NCBI RefSeq assembly: GCF_023091745.1
Contig: NC_068911.1
Span: forward strand, 161,682,004-161,746,003
DNA length: 64,000 nt
Reading direction: 5' to 3'
From: Budorcas taxicolor
Taxonomy: Eukaryota > Chordata > Mammalia > Artiodactyla > Bovidae
In this document: in pieces, positions 1 through 10,984 of the stretch
Numbering within the stretch: position 1 is the stretch's first letter
Layout of the letters: each line of letters opens with the position of its first letter
The notes under the pieces: model-generated
Database searches by the model: none
Told to the model about the DNA's origin: nothing
Seen by the model: only the letters and a program-made list of their open reading frames with translations
Translations under genes and position numbers: made by a program

Positions 1-610
1 AGCAACTTAGTTTCCTGACATTTGCTAATTTTTGCAATTCCTCCCAGGTCCTCAAGAACAGCTACCCTCCTGAGACTAATGCCAAACACCAGTTTACCTA
101 TGATTTATCTCTTTGCTTCAACCTTCCCTGAGGAGGAAGGAGAAATAAACAACGGTAATTTAACATGTTTAAAAGGTTTTCCTTGTTTCCAGCTAAGACA
201 CAATTGGAAAGAGGGAATTAAAAAATAAGCAGAGGATAAATATTGTCGGGAAACAGGAAAAAGATAAAAGGTTAAGTTTGCCTCAGATATCTTTCCATTT
301 GATTAATCTATATGGGGATAATTAGAAACTGACCATAACCACAGTTTCTCTTGCCCATAGACTCAAACTAGAAGAAAACCAATTAAGTTATCTTTCTATA
401 TATATAATACATGTTTAATTCAATACACAAAGTACATCATGTGATAAAGTGAAGGCAACATCATGCTTATAGCTAAACAAGTAAACTCACCAACATATCT
501 ACCCATTGTTTTAAAATCCAGGACAGGTTCTGAGAATATAGCCATAAATGCCGGATTAGAACTTTTACAAAAACACAGCCCGGTTTCAATAATGATAACT
601 CACTTGTAGC
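1..610. other. unique AT-rich sequence, no gene seen
   Basis: No recognisable repeat, exon or RNA gene. The 68-codon frame at 22-228 shows no family motif and I treat it as chance. Confidence 0.5.
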
Positions 611-611
611 A

Positions 612-815
612 TTCTGAAACTGTGCAAAGTGTTTCCATATAGATTAATAGACTCAACTTTAACCTGTAAATCAAAGTTCCCAGTTCAAATATGAGCAAGC
701 TGAGGCTGAGAGGCTGGGTGACTTGGTCAAGTGGACACAATTTGTTAAGAGCTGGAATTCAAATCCAGGAAAATCTTAAATTCCAGTGAATCCCTTATTA
801 ACCACCAAAGGCACA
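612..815 (+). repeat. MIR SINE remnant
   Basis: The stretch follows the MIR pattern in order: a GTTTCCATATAGATTAAT block where MIR has its 'tcatttaatcctcac' zone, then TGAGGCTGAGAGGCTGGGTGACTTGGTCAAG-like core, then GAGCTGGAATTCAAATCCAGG and a closing TTATTAACCACCA. It is heavily diverged, as expected for this ancient mammalian tRNA-derived SINE. Confidence 0.65.
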
Positions 816-2019
816 TTATCTGTGTTCCACTTACAGTCTGTTATTTTGAGTAATGGAGCATATCTATTCACGGATACTATTTCTCATTCCCAGTGAAATC
901 TCAAGGGCTGCTCTCAGGAATCCTTTTCGTAATTCTTGAATCCAGATGAACCAAAGAATAAGAATTCTTTGGGAGTATAGAAATCACAGAGAAAGAGTCA
1001 ACTTTTAGGAGACTGAATGATTCATGGTCCCAAGTAATAGCCAAACCCTTGGTCATGTATGACCACAATATTGCTGTTTAACTAGCTACTGAGTTTGGTG
1101 AGATTTGTTACGCAGCAACATTGTGCCCATAGATAACTAATACAGTCTGTCTTCCCTTAGGCAGACTACCTTCCTGGCTTTGACCCCTGAACACATCTCT
1201 TTAAGAAGAAAGAATAAGTTGAAAAATTAATTGATCTCTCTTTAGGAAACTGGACTCTGAAATGGTATATGTAGCATATTAATATGGTTTCAGCAAAATA
1301 TCATATAAATGAATCTTCTTAAAAAATAAAAATTTATCTCTGACTATAGCCCAGAATTAATGTTTCACCTGTTATTTGCTTCTTTGTTTCCTCCCCAAGA
1401 CAATAACCAAGCAACATAACAGTCAAAGATGCTCACACGCCTCTTGCTCAAATCAGTTTCCAAGGTAATAAATTGCATTGCCTGCATGATTAAAACAAAT
1501 CCACATCAGTGACCCTAGAGGTCCATCCTCTAACATACTCCAGTACTAGAGACCCATATTTCCTGAATGTTTATGACCTGAAGTAAAGAAAAGAGAAGCA
1601 GAATCATCTGTGTACCAGAAGAGGAGCTATTCTTTCCTTTGTAGGAAGATGAAGCAAAATGGTCTATTCGGCCAAAGAATCACTGGCTTCACAGGACATG
1701 GTATTTTTCCAGGATGTTTTTTCCAAGTGGAAAGTAATATTAACATAACAGACATAAATTATTATTTTTACTGACCTCAAGATGTGCTGAATATCACTGA
1801 GGCAAAACCATAAAGAAACAGAAACAACCAGCATGCAAAAAAATAATAAAAAAGACTCATTTTTTATCTTTGGTTCTGTTGATTGCTCCTTCCTCCTGCA
1901 AGCAAGCCTTATTTTTCCCTGCTTCATCAAAATAAACACTGAAAACAGAATTAATTTAAGGGAGAAAATGTCCTACACCATGATAACTAAAATTATCTAT
2001 GCAAATATCAGAACTTAAC
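816..2019. other. unique sequence, no gene seen
   Basis: AT-rich sequence with no repeat or exon that I can recognise. Two overlapping short frames at 1664-1939 (minus) and 1833-2018 (plus) have no protein-family features. Confidence 0.5.
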
Positions 2020-2029
2020 AAGTAAATTC

Positions 2030-2302
2030 GGAGAAGGCAATGGCACCCCACTCCAGTACTCTTGCCTGGAAAATCCCATGGGTGGAGGAGCCTGGTAGGC
2101 TGCAGTCCATGGGGTCGCAAAGAGTTGGACACGACTGAGCGACTTCACTTTCACTTTTACGCACTGGAGAAGGAAATGGCAACCCACTCCAGTGTTCTTG
2201 CCTGAAGAATCCCAGGGACGAGGAGCCTGGTGGGCTGCCGTCTATGCGGTTGCACAGAGTCGGACATGACTGAAGCGACTTAGCAGCAGCAGCAGCAGCA
2301 GC
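2030..2302 (+). mobile_element. BOV-A2 SINE (complete dimer)
   Basis: Starts with GGAGAAGGCAATGGCACCCC, carries two Bov-A monomers joined at the GACTTCACTTTCACTTTTAC linker, and ends in a (GCA)n tail. It is flanked by the 9-bp target duplication AAGTAAATT at 2020-2028 and 2303-2311. This is a ruminant non-autonomous SINE mobilised by BovB machinery (family knowledge). Confidence 0.95.
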
Positions 2303-2311
2303 AAGTAAATT

Positions 2312-3078
2312 ACTAAATATGTTATAAATATCACTAGTGAATGAAAGTGAGAGCTAGTGGGAGAAAAAAGAATCTCCTCTGGCTAAACGAACATTCACAT
2401 TTATAAGCTGGTTATGCTGTGAAGATGCCCAGACGTCAGACCCTCCTGCTGACACATCTGGAACTCTCCTGGTGGTTTTCCTGAGGACGAGCTGCAGAAC
2501 TCCAGCTCTTTGCCAGCCACTCATTTCCATTCAACCTCAGTGTTACTGCACCTTCCAAGAGACTTGACAAACATGCCAAGTCAATAGATGTGCTTTTGAT
2601 CACATCCATTAAGTTAAATGGAGAGTAAGTTTAAAAAAAAAAAAAAAAGGAGGTGGACCTCCATAAGAACAGAGACTGAATCTGGTTTTTTCTACCACTG
2701 ATTTGTACCCCATGTCCTTAAGGGATATTTGTCAACCATGACACAAGACTACAGAGGAAAAAAAAAATCCACTCCCACAGCTTCAAAAATCCATGAAAAG
2801 TGATGTAGCCAAAAACAAAACAGTGACAATACTTCAAAAAGGAGCCAAGTGTGAAATGACCTGTAAGGATATAACATGGTCTTTCTTCAGTGTCAATATA
2901 GTTTTTAAAATATACATTGAAGTTATTTCAAGATTCTTTAGCTCAAAACACAACAAAGGTAACTTAGAAACCTCTTCTTGCGGCTAAATTGTGCATTTTC
3001 TGCAGGATAAGAAACAAAAGGAGAAATGGGTAAGAAATGAGGCTATGGATGAGAAACAGTAGAACTGATGAATATGGG
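2312..3078. other. unique sequence with A-runs
   Basis: No gene seen. Contains an A-run at about 2632-2648 and another at 2757-2767. The 64-codon frame at 2793-2987 has no recognisable feature. Confidence 0.45.
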
Positions 3079-3102
3079 GTGTGTGTCTGTGTGTGTGTGT
3101 GT
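3079..3102. repeat. (GT)n microsatellite, interrupted
   Basis: About 12 GT units with one CT interruption near the middle. Confidence 0.9.
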
Positions 3103-3257
3103 AGTTAATTTGGTTAAAGTTGTACTCATTTTTAAAGTAAAGAAGGACATTAAGGATAAGTAAATTATATCACACACAATGACATGAATTCATGTAATAA
3201 ATACAGAAGCATCTCGAGCAAAATGAAATGTCAGCATCTCTAGCTCTTACTTATGAA

Positions 3258-3490
3258 AATACATGAAGTTAACATGTATGGAGTACATACTATGTAGTCA
3301 GCGTCAAGCTAGGTGTTTTCACATATGATCATACATGTACACTTCAGGATCATTTTACCTCAGAGAAGGAAGGTGAGTCTCAGAGAGGTCAATTAATTTG
3401 TCCAGTCCCCTAGTCTAAGGGACATCCCTGGGTCTTGAACCCAAGCATTTTCTGAATCCAATTTCAGTGTGCTTTCATCTAACCATGCTA
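3258..3490 (+). repeat. MIR SINE remnant
   Basis: The order of blocks matches MIR: GGAGTACATACTATGTAGTCAG, GGTGTTTTCACATATGATCAT, TTTACCTCAGAGAAGGAAGG, CTCAGAGAGGTCAATTAATTTG, GGTCTTGAACCCAAGC, TGCTTTCATCTAACCATGCTA. Diverged but nearly full length. Confidence 0.75.
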
Positions 3491-3678
3491 AAAGGATATA
3501 GGCACTGAATGCTAAATCAGACCAAGTGATCTCAGCTAACAAGTTTACTATGTAAGCGCCATAATACCTTCTGTTCACATGAGGCTATCTAGCAAATACA
3601 ATTCAGTAAACCAGTTGTAAATTTTACTGAATGACATTTTTATCTCACCTTGTAACATTTCCCCAAAATGGAATTTCC

Positions 3679-4565
3679 TTCATTCAACAAGTATTTACTG
3701 AGTGAATACCATGCGCCAAGCATTTTTCTAGGTTCTGGGGATTTCACAAGGAGCGGATTCCCTGTTTTCATGGAGTTTACAGTCCAGTGGATGATAGAGA
3801 GATAAGCACCCCCTTGCAATCGGTGTGCTGGGTGCCGTGTTACAGGAAATACAAAGTGCCCTGAGGCTCAGAGAAAAACTCCAAACCCAAACTTGGGGGA
3901 ACAGAGAAGCATTGCAGAGCAAAGGATTCAAAGCTGAGATCTAAAGAACTGGAAGAAGGAGGAGGACACATTGAGTCTGGAGAAGAAATTGGTGTGTATA
4001 GTCACATGAAGGCATTTGCACTCTGACTTGACCTCAATGGAGGAGAAAAGGGCAACCTCCTCCAGTATTCTTGCCTGGAGAATTCCACAGACAGAGGAAC
4101 CTGGCGGGCTAGACCGTCCATGGGGACAAAAGAGTCGGACGTGACTGAGCAACTGATACATTTTTTACCTCAATGGTGTGGCCATTCAAGAGTTTCAAGC
4201 AGCTAAAAGGTAGTCACAGATTTTCTTGTTTGAGAAGGATCCTTTCTATTGCGACGGGATGAATGGATTTAAGGACTGGCAGTGGGCAGGCAAGTTAAAA
4301 GGCTACAGCAATAGTTAGAGAAAAAGAAGGTGGTGGTTTAATTGGGTGGAGAGGGTCTAAGAAGAAGTTAGTGGAAGTAAAGTCAAGCTGATCAGGACTG
4401 ACTAGCTGTTGGTGATCATGGGGGTGAAAACAGTGAGTGATTCCAGTAGTGGGGGAGGCGGGGGCTAGTGCCACGCCCAGAAGAAAAAACAACTTGGGAA
4501 GAGAAACGATGAATTAAGTTTTGAATGAGCTGAGTTTGTGTATCTATCAGGCAGTCTAGAGGAGA
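3679..4565 (+). repeat. old mammalian interspersed repeat, family not assigned
   Basis: Begins with the common 'attcaacaagtatttactgagtgaatacc atgcgccaagca' theme, runs through CATGGAGTTTACAGTCCAGTGG and a later AGGCTACAGCAATAGTTAGAG and TTTTGAATGAGCTGAGTTTG, a block order seen in one abundant old mammalian repeat. It is interrupted by the Bov-tA at 4041-4166. I cannot name the family safely; a RepeatMasker run would settle it. Confidence 0.5.
4041..4166 (+). mobile_element. Bov-tA SINE, 5'-truncated
   Basis: Contains the Bov-A core (CTCCAGTATTCTTGCCTGGA, GGCGGGCTAGACCGTCCATGG, GAGTCGGACGTGACTGAGC). Perfect 10-bp target duplication ACCTCAATGG at 4031-4040 and 4167-4176. The tRNA-like head is missing. 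Confidence 0.92.
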
Positions 4566-6155
4566 GGGTATGGTCTGGGCTGCCTATAAATTATGCTTTT
4601 TATGAAACTCTTTTGAATGGCAGTAACCAATGAACTTTCTTTCGGCTTCCTTAAAGCATAACAGTCTCAGAACTAAATCTCTGAATCTGTAAAAAGAGCT
4701 TACCTGTCTGGAGTTTTTGAAGAGCCACGGGGCATACCTATCTACAACTGTTAAAGGCTTAAAATTATTTAAACTGTGGCCATTCTCCCTTTGCTGAAGA
4801 GAAGTTTTGGAAAGTCATGATCACAAGACATGATCATATTAGAATCTTTCATTCTAATTTTTCACTTCTGAGAGTCCAAACATAATTAAAGGGAAATACA
4901 AGTGATTTAACTCAGATGCTGATTCCAACAGCAGCCTTATAATAATGTAAGCTTTCTAAAGCCAGCATAATGGAGCTGGCAGGAGTCATGGATGGGTATG
5001 GTGAGTCCGCTGCAAATAGATGGTGGCTAGGAAAACTGTGAAATGTGCAGAGCCTAGAGTAGCCTTTTAAGTGGACCAGACTCCAGAAGCCATAACCAGA
5101 TCACTGGCCCCATATTGACAGTTTGCCTTTTACTTTAACAGTCCTCACAGATGGACAACACATTCTCAAGATATTTGGAAAGAAAGATCTTGGCTGAGTG
5201 GTAAACACCCGACATGTTCAGAAACTGTTTTCAACTTAAACTATTCATTCAAGTACCCCAAGGGGAACACTTCTGACCTCTAGCAAGTATCCAGGATTCC
5301 AGAATCATCCTCCTTTGGCAAATAATGTTAAGTTCTAGAACAGTCTTTAGTGAAATAGGAAATATATATATATATATATTTTTCCCCCAAAGCAGACTAA
5401 ATGTACCATACACAATAAGCAAAGTTGGTGGCTGTTTTCCCCACTTCCATGACCAATTAGGTCTTCAACAGAGATTCCATAAATAGTAGAAATGCTTGGC
5501 ATGGTTGTATGCTAGAGGTTTCTGCTGTCATAAGGAACAGGAGTTCCTCTGCTGCTACAGTTTCACAAATCCTTCTCCACTCTACGACATCGGCTATTCA
5601 AGTAAAACACAAATACTTGCATGCAAAGCACACACACACAAATGCATGCATGTCGATCCTTCAATTCAGAGAATGAAAACCGTAAGTGTACTTTTCCAAG
5701 GTTTACTGAGATCATAATTTCCTCCTGAGAAAACATTTGTTTTCACTGTACCTTTTTAAACTAAAGTTACAAATGGGCTTTTTGTGGTTTAAAAAAAGTA
5801 AATAATAACAAAAGTTAGAAAAATAAGAGAATTTTCTAGAGACTGGCCTGGATGGCAAATTGAGCAGACTGCAGCTACTGTCCTGACCTCTCAAAGTTTC
5901 TCCCAACACATTTCCAAGGGTTCTGCTCCAGTGCTCACACATATTAGCCCATGGTTGATGAGAGTAATATGTGTGTTTGACAGTAAACTATTAATGTAAG
6001 CGTTGGCCTCAACTGAAATATTTCATGAGTACAGAAAGAGCATAATTTGCACTTTTTCATGTAGCCCAAGGAAATGCACGTGATTCATAGACAACCATAC
6101 TACCTCTAACTGTATTATAGCTGAAGGCAATCAAGCATTTAGAACTATGTTTAAG
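4566..6155. other. unique sequence, no gene seen
   Basis: No exon or transposon recognised. Contains a short (TA)n tract at about 5361-5379 and a CA-rich patch near 5628-5640. Short frames at 5496-5717 (plus) and 5712-5942 (minus) have no family features. Confidence 0.5.
5361..5379. repeat. (TA)n microsatellite
   Basis: About nine uninterrupted AT units, followed by a T-run and C-run. Confidence 0.85.
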
Positions 6156-6360
6156 TCTAGTGGCTCAGACAGTAAAAAATCTGCCTGTAATACAGGAGAC
6201 CTGGATTTAATTCCTAGGCCAGGAATATCCCCGGGAGAAGGGACTGGCTACCCACTCCAGTATTCTTGCCTGGAGAATTCCATGGACAGAGGAGCCTGGA
6301 GGGCTACAGTCTATGGGGTCACAAAAAGTTGGACAGGACTAAGCAATTACACTTTCATTT
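6156..6360 (+). mobile_element. Bov-tA SINE with tRNA-like head
   Basis: Starts at the tRNA-Glu-derived head (AGTGGCTCAGACAGTAAAAA, TGCCTGTAATACAGGAGACC) and runs through the Bov-A body to GACAGGACTAAGCAATTACAC. An A-box-like and B-box-like arrangement is recognisable but diverged. Target duplication is unclear, perhaps TTTAAG at each side. Confidence 0.9.
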
Positions 6361-6464
6361 TTAAGCCACACACACATATACACAAGGGGAAAAAAAATCA
6401 TAAAAAGAACTAAAGGGACAAAATGATCACAGTAAGAGATAGTATCTGGTAGAATCCAAGATTT

Positions 6465-6502
6465 TGTGCATTCATTCATTTATCAAATGCTAGGCACTAA
6501 GT
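6465..6502 (+). repeat. old interspersed repeat, left half
   Basis: TTCATTCATTTATCAAATGCTAGGCACTAAGT is the left end of an old repeat of the type seen at 3679-4565. It continues at 7849 after two BovB insertions. Confidence 0.5.
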
Positions 6503-7168
6503 CTGGTCCCATCACCTCCTGGGAAATAGATGGGGAAACAGTGGAAACAGTGTCAGACTTTATTTTGGGGCGCTCCAAAATCACTGCAGATGTTGATTGC
6601 AGCCATGAAATTAAAAGACACTTAGTCCTTGGAAGAAAAGTTATGACCAACCTAGATAGCATATTCAAAAGCAGAGACATTACTTTGCCAACAAAGGTCT
6701 GTCTAGTCAAGGCTATGGTTTTTCCTGTGGTCATGTGTGGATGTGAGAGTTGGACTGTGAAGAAACCTAAGCACTGAAGAATTGATGCTTTGGAACTGTG
6801 TTGTTGGAGAAGACTCGAGAGTCCCTTGGACTGCAAGGAGATTCAACCAGTCCATTCTGAAGGAGATCAGTCCTGGGTGTTCTTTGGAAGGAATGATGCT
6901 AAAGCTGAAACTCCAGTACTTTGGCGACCTCATGCGAAGAGTTGACTCAGAGAAAAGACTCTGATGCTGGGAGGGATTGGGGACAGGAGGAGAAGGGAAT
7001 GACAGAGGATGAGATGGCTGGATGGCATCACCGACTCGATGGATGTGCATTTGAGTGAACTCCGGGAGTTGGTGATGGACAGGGAGGCCTGGCGTGCTGC
7101 AATTTATGTGGTCACAAAGAGTCAGACACGAGTAAGAGACTGAACTGAACTGAACTGAACTGAACTGA
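6503..7168 (+). mobile_element. BovB LINE, 5'-truncated 3' end
   Basis: Begins in the reverse transcriptase frame at the CTGGTCCCATCAC segment and runs to the BovB 3' tail of five ACTGA/TGAAC units. The reading frame is interrupted several times (stop after KKPKH near 6775, frameshifts after it). Flanking copies of GGCACTAAGT (6493-6502) and GGCACTCAGT (7169-7178) look like its target duplication. The minus-strand frames here are shadows. Confidence 0.93.
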
Positions 7169-7178
7169 GGCACTCAGT

Positions 7179-7848
7179 TTCCATTGTTTCCCCATCTATT
7201 TGCCATGAAGTGATGGAACCAGATGCCATGATCTTAGTTTTCTGAATGTTGAGTTTTAAGCCAACTTTTTCACTCTCCTCTTTCTCTTTGGTGACTGCAG
7301 CCATGAAATTAAAAGATGCTTGCTCCTTGGAAGAAAAGCTCTGACAAACCTAGACAGCATATTAAAAAACAGAGACATTGCCAACAAAGGTCCATCTAGT
7401 CAAAGCTATGGTTTTTCCAGTAGTCATGTATGGATGGGAGGGTTGTATTATAAAGAAAGCTGAGTGCCGAAGAATTGATGCTTTTGAACTGTGGTGTTTG
7501 AGAAGACTCTTAAGAGTCCTTTGAACTGCAAAGAGATCCAACCAGTCCATCCTAAAAGAAATCAGTCCTGAATATTCACTGGAAGGACTGATGCTGAAGC
7601 TGAAGGACTGATACTTTGGCCACCTGATGTGAAGAACCGACTCAATTGAAAAGACCCTGATGCTGGAAAAAGACTGAAAGCGAGAGGAGAAGGGGATGAC
7701 AGAGGATGAAATGGTTGGATGGCATCACTAACGTGAAGAACATGAGTTTGAGTAAACTCCAGGAGTTGGTGATGGACAGAGAAGCCTGGCATGCTGCTGT
7801 CCATGGGGTCGCAAAGAATCAGACATGGCTGAGCAACTGAACTGAACT
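7179..7848 (+). mobile_element. BovB LINE with inverted 5' segment
   Basis: Bases from about 7179 to 7303 are BovB in reverse orientation (TTGTTTCCCCATCTATTTGCC, then GTTGAGTTTTAAGCCAACTT). At about 7304 the sequence switches to forward BovB (GACTGCAGCCATGAAATTAAA) and runs to the 3' tail at 7848. The forward part is immediately downstream of the inverted part in BovB order. This is the expected product of twin priming. It is more diverged than the copy at 6503-7168. Right flank GGCACTAAGT at 7849-7858. Confidence 0.88.
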
Positions 7849-8080
7849 GGGGCACTAAGTGATGAAAGCCCTAAATTCAAAAAGTCCCTGCCTTCAAAGA
7901 CCTCATGATCAAGCAGGACGACAGTTCAATTTTTCAAGTGTTATGGGACAGAGGGGAAGTATTTCAGTGGGGCTGCAGGGATCAAAGGAAGCCAATCAGA
8001 GGGTATCACACCTGAGTTGCAATTTGAAGCCTACCCAGAAGCTACCTAAGGACTTAGAACAAGTCACTTCTTGAAAATCA
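7849..8080 (+). repeat. old interspersed repeat, right half
   Basis: Resumes the repeat begun at 6465: AGTCCCTGCCTTCAAAGACC, then CTGCAGGGATCAAAGGAAG and CACCTGAGTTGCAATTTGAA, the block order of the old mammalian repeat. The 71-codon frame here is not a gene. Confidence 0.45.
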
Positions 8081-8532
8081 CTCTTGTTTTTATGTATAAA
8101 ATGATAAACTAAAACAGTGGCAAAATAGCAGTGCCCTTGGTATCTTGGCTGAAGTCAGAGCCTGGTTCACGATGCTGAGCTCTTTTCTCAAAGTGTCAGG
8201 ACACTTGGGCTAGATTTGAACATATTCCGAATTTTCCTCCCTGGTTCTCTGGTCCTTCGGAGACAGACTTTCAGAAAAGAGCAAGTTTCTATTTGGGGAT
8301 ATATTACATGCATACTGAAGACTCCTTTCTGAACACTATAAATGCCTCTGCACTGTGTGATCAGATGGCTACAGCTTCACTGCAGCAAGCCAAAGGGGAC
8401 ATCGCTGTCCTAACACTCAGTGTGGTCTGCTGACCCACCCAAATAAGGCTCATTAGTGCCCACAAATATCTCCACAGGCTTTCTTCTAACTCCACAGGAA
8501 CTGATTATAACCAATTTATTAATGTATTCCAT
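8081..8532. other. unique sequence, no gene seen
   Basis: No recognisable repeat, exon or RNA gene. Confidence 0.5.
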
Positions 8533-8543
8533 AATTACCTTTT

Positions 8544-8758
8544 GGGCTTCCCAGGTGGCGCTAGTGGTAAAGAATCCGCCTGCCAATGCAGGAGACACAA
8601 AAAACGTGGGTTTGATACCTGGAGCCTGAGTCAGGAAAATCCCGAGTAGAAAATGGCACCTTACTCTAGTATTTTTGCCTTTAAAATCCCAGAAACAGAG
8701 GAGCCTGGTGGGCAACAGTCCATAGACCACGAAGACTTGGACATGACTGAAAAAAAAG
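8544..8758 (+). mobile_element. Bov-tA SINE with tRNA-like head
   Basis: Head GGGCTTCCCAGGTGGCGCTA and TGCCAATGCAGGAGACAC are clear; the body is diverged (TTGCCTTTAAAATCCCAG). It shares one outer target duplication, AATTACCTT at 8533-8541 and 8940-8948, with the inverted SINE that follows. Confidence 0.9.
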
Positions 8759-8932
8759 GAAAGTGAAGTTGCTCAGTCGTGTCCGATCTTTGCGATCCCA
8801 TGGACTGTAGTCCACCAGGCTCCTCCATCAATGGGATTTTCCAGGCAAGAGTACTGGAGTGGGTTGCTATTCCCTTCTGCAGGAGATCGTCCCGACCCAG
8901 GGATGAAACCTGGGTCTCCAGCATTGCAAGCA
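8759..8932 (-). mobile_element. Bov-tA SINE, inverted, nested in the tail of the previous one
   Basis: Reverse-oriented Bov-tA: AAGTTGCTCAGTCGTGTCCG at its 3' end through to GATGAAACCTGGGTCTCCAG near its head. The tRNA-like head is incomplete. The CACACACAA remnant at about 8930-8939 may be the tail of the plus-strand SINE it interrupted. Confidence 0.88.
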
Positions 8933-9194
8933 CACACAAAATTACCTTTAAATAACTCTTTTGCTTTTTTGGTTTCAAGTCATTGCAGGAAGATCAGGCT
9001 TATCAAAGACCCGCAAGGGTTTGAATCTGATGTGTCAGGTAAAAGAAGACTTGGGATGGAGGGAAGGCATGTCAATTTCAGACTCAGTTGCTCATTTGTC
9101 AAACTGAGGCCACCCCCTTCCAGCTGCTGAAGCAAAAACAGCCCTCTCCGCGCCCACTGCCCTACTCCAGGCCCTCAACATCCCTCACATGGAG

Positions 9195-9720
9195 GATAGC
9201 ACTAGTTTACTAACCGATCACTGGTCTCCTGCCTCCTTCCAGCTGCACCCCTTCCCTCATGAATCCCCCATGAAGTCACCAGTGGGAGAGAGTTCCAATG
9301 CCTCCCACCTACAAGATAAAGTCTAAGCTCCCAGCAATGGCAAATCAGACCTTTCCTCTCCATCCATAGCCTGCATCCGTCTCCCTCCAGGCTGTGGTCT
9401 CACACTGGAAGCTGGGTGATGCTTCCCTAACCCACCCCCATACCCAGCACTGATCCCATCCTCAGGGCCTTTGATGAAGCTGTTCCACCTCGCGAAACAG
9501 CCTCCTCCACCTTGTACAACAAGCTCTCTCCATTCATCCTCCTGAAGCAAAGGTCAATTCCAGAGCCTTCCCTGAAATCCCCAGCAGGACTCAGTTCTAC
9601 GTGCCCTGGTAACTCCCCAGATTGTAGGTTTCCTCTGCACCCCGCCCAACCTGTGGACCATCTCTGCCTAGGCGCACTGCTCTCACATCTTACTGGGAAC
9701 ATTTAGATGGCAGAGTCAGG
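9195..9720 (+). repeat. L2 LINE 3' region
   Basis: Follows the L2 3' pattern: ATAAAGTCTAAGCTCCCAGC, CAGGGCCTTTGATGAAGCTGTTCC, ACAGCCTCCTCCACC, GAGCCTTCCCTGAAATCCCC. Old and diverged, ending near CTCACATCTTACTGGGAACA. The overlapping frames of 60-90 codons are incidental. Confidence 0.65.
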
Positions 9721-10299
9721 CCTTTGTCAGCTGAGAAGCCACCCAGATTGACGACCACCATGCCTTGGGTTCTGTCAGAGCCAAGCTGCTGCTGGCTGGC
9801 ATTCAGAAGGGGAGCAGAGTAGGAGAGGGCTTCCTTCTAGGGAAGGGAGTGTGAGCAAGGAGGGAAGAGAGGCAGACAGTCAAGAGAAAGTCACCCCATG
9901 GTCAGGAAAAAGTCACCGCAGGTCAGGAGTTAGAGGGCTTCAGGGCTTGTTTTCAGTGCTGAGGTGAGAGGCTTATCTCCCCTTTCACTTTGATTCCTCA
10001 GAGCGACATGCAGCGGGGGAAAAAAAAAAAGATATTTTTCCAAATTACATTGTCCAGCTGTATTGACAACAGCACCTTGGCTCTGACTCTGGAAGGACAA
10101 GTGTTCTTTATGAAAAAATTGACAAGCAGTTGAATCAAGGTGTCATTTCCCTTCTGTTGGGTCATTTTTTCGGTTATAGGAATTTAGACAGAAAGTGTGT
10201 TTTTTGTCACTGTTTCGTCGGCGGGAAAACTGAGCAACAGTTTTCTGACTTAGTTAAGGTTAAAAACATGTCTGGCTCTGACCATGAGCTTAACCCATG
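9721..10299. other. no gene seen; A-run at 10020-10031
   Basis: Purine-rich segment then mixed sequence. The 5' boundary of the long BovB that follows is uncertain and may reach back to about 10200. Confidence 0.4.
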
Positions 10300-10984
10300 A
10301 TGTCAGGCCCTGAAGGGGTGACAACAGCTGTGTTCTGTGGACACAGAGACCTGCTCGGAGGGACAGGCTGCTGGCAGAAGACTCTGAAAACGGATTTTGT
10401 AGGGAGGGCTGAGAGAAGCTATTCCATGTTCAACGTCAGGAGGGGCAGCAGTGAGGAGATACCCCTCATCCAAGGTAAGGAGCAGCGGCTGTGCTTTGCT
10501 GGAGCAACTGTGAAGAAATATCCCACATCCAAGGTAAGAGAAACCCAAGTAAGATGGTAGGTGTTGCGAGAAGGCATCAAAGGGCAGACATACTGAAACC
10601 ATAATCACAGAAAACTAGTCAATCTAATCACACGGACCACAGCCTTGTCTAACTCAATGAAACTAAGCCATGCCCTGTGGGGCCACCCAAGATGGACGGG
10701 TCATGGTGGAGAGGTCTGACAGAATGTGGTCCACTGGAGAAAGGAATGGCAAACTATTTCAGTATTCTTGCCTTGAGAACCCCATGAACAGTATGAAAAG
10801 GCAAAATGATAGGATACTGAAAGAGGAACTCCCCAGGTCAGTAGGTACCCAATATGCTACTGGAGATCAGTGGAGAAATAACTCCAGAAGGAATGAAGGG
10901 ATGGAGCCAAAGCAAAAACAAAACCCAGTTGTGGATGTAACTGGTGATAGAAGCAAGGTCTGATGCTGTAAAGAGCAATACTGA

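Noticed and set aside
10670..10963. 97-codon frame near the start of the long BovB
   Set aside because: Lies in the BovB 5' region upstream of the endonuclease; it is transposon sequence, not a separate gene.
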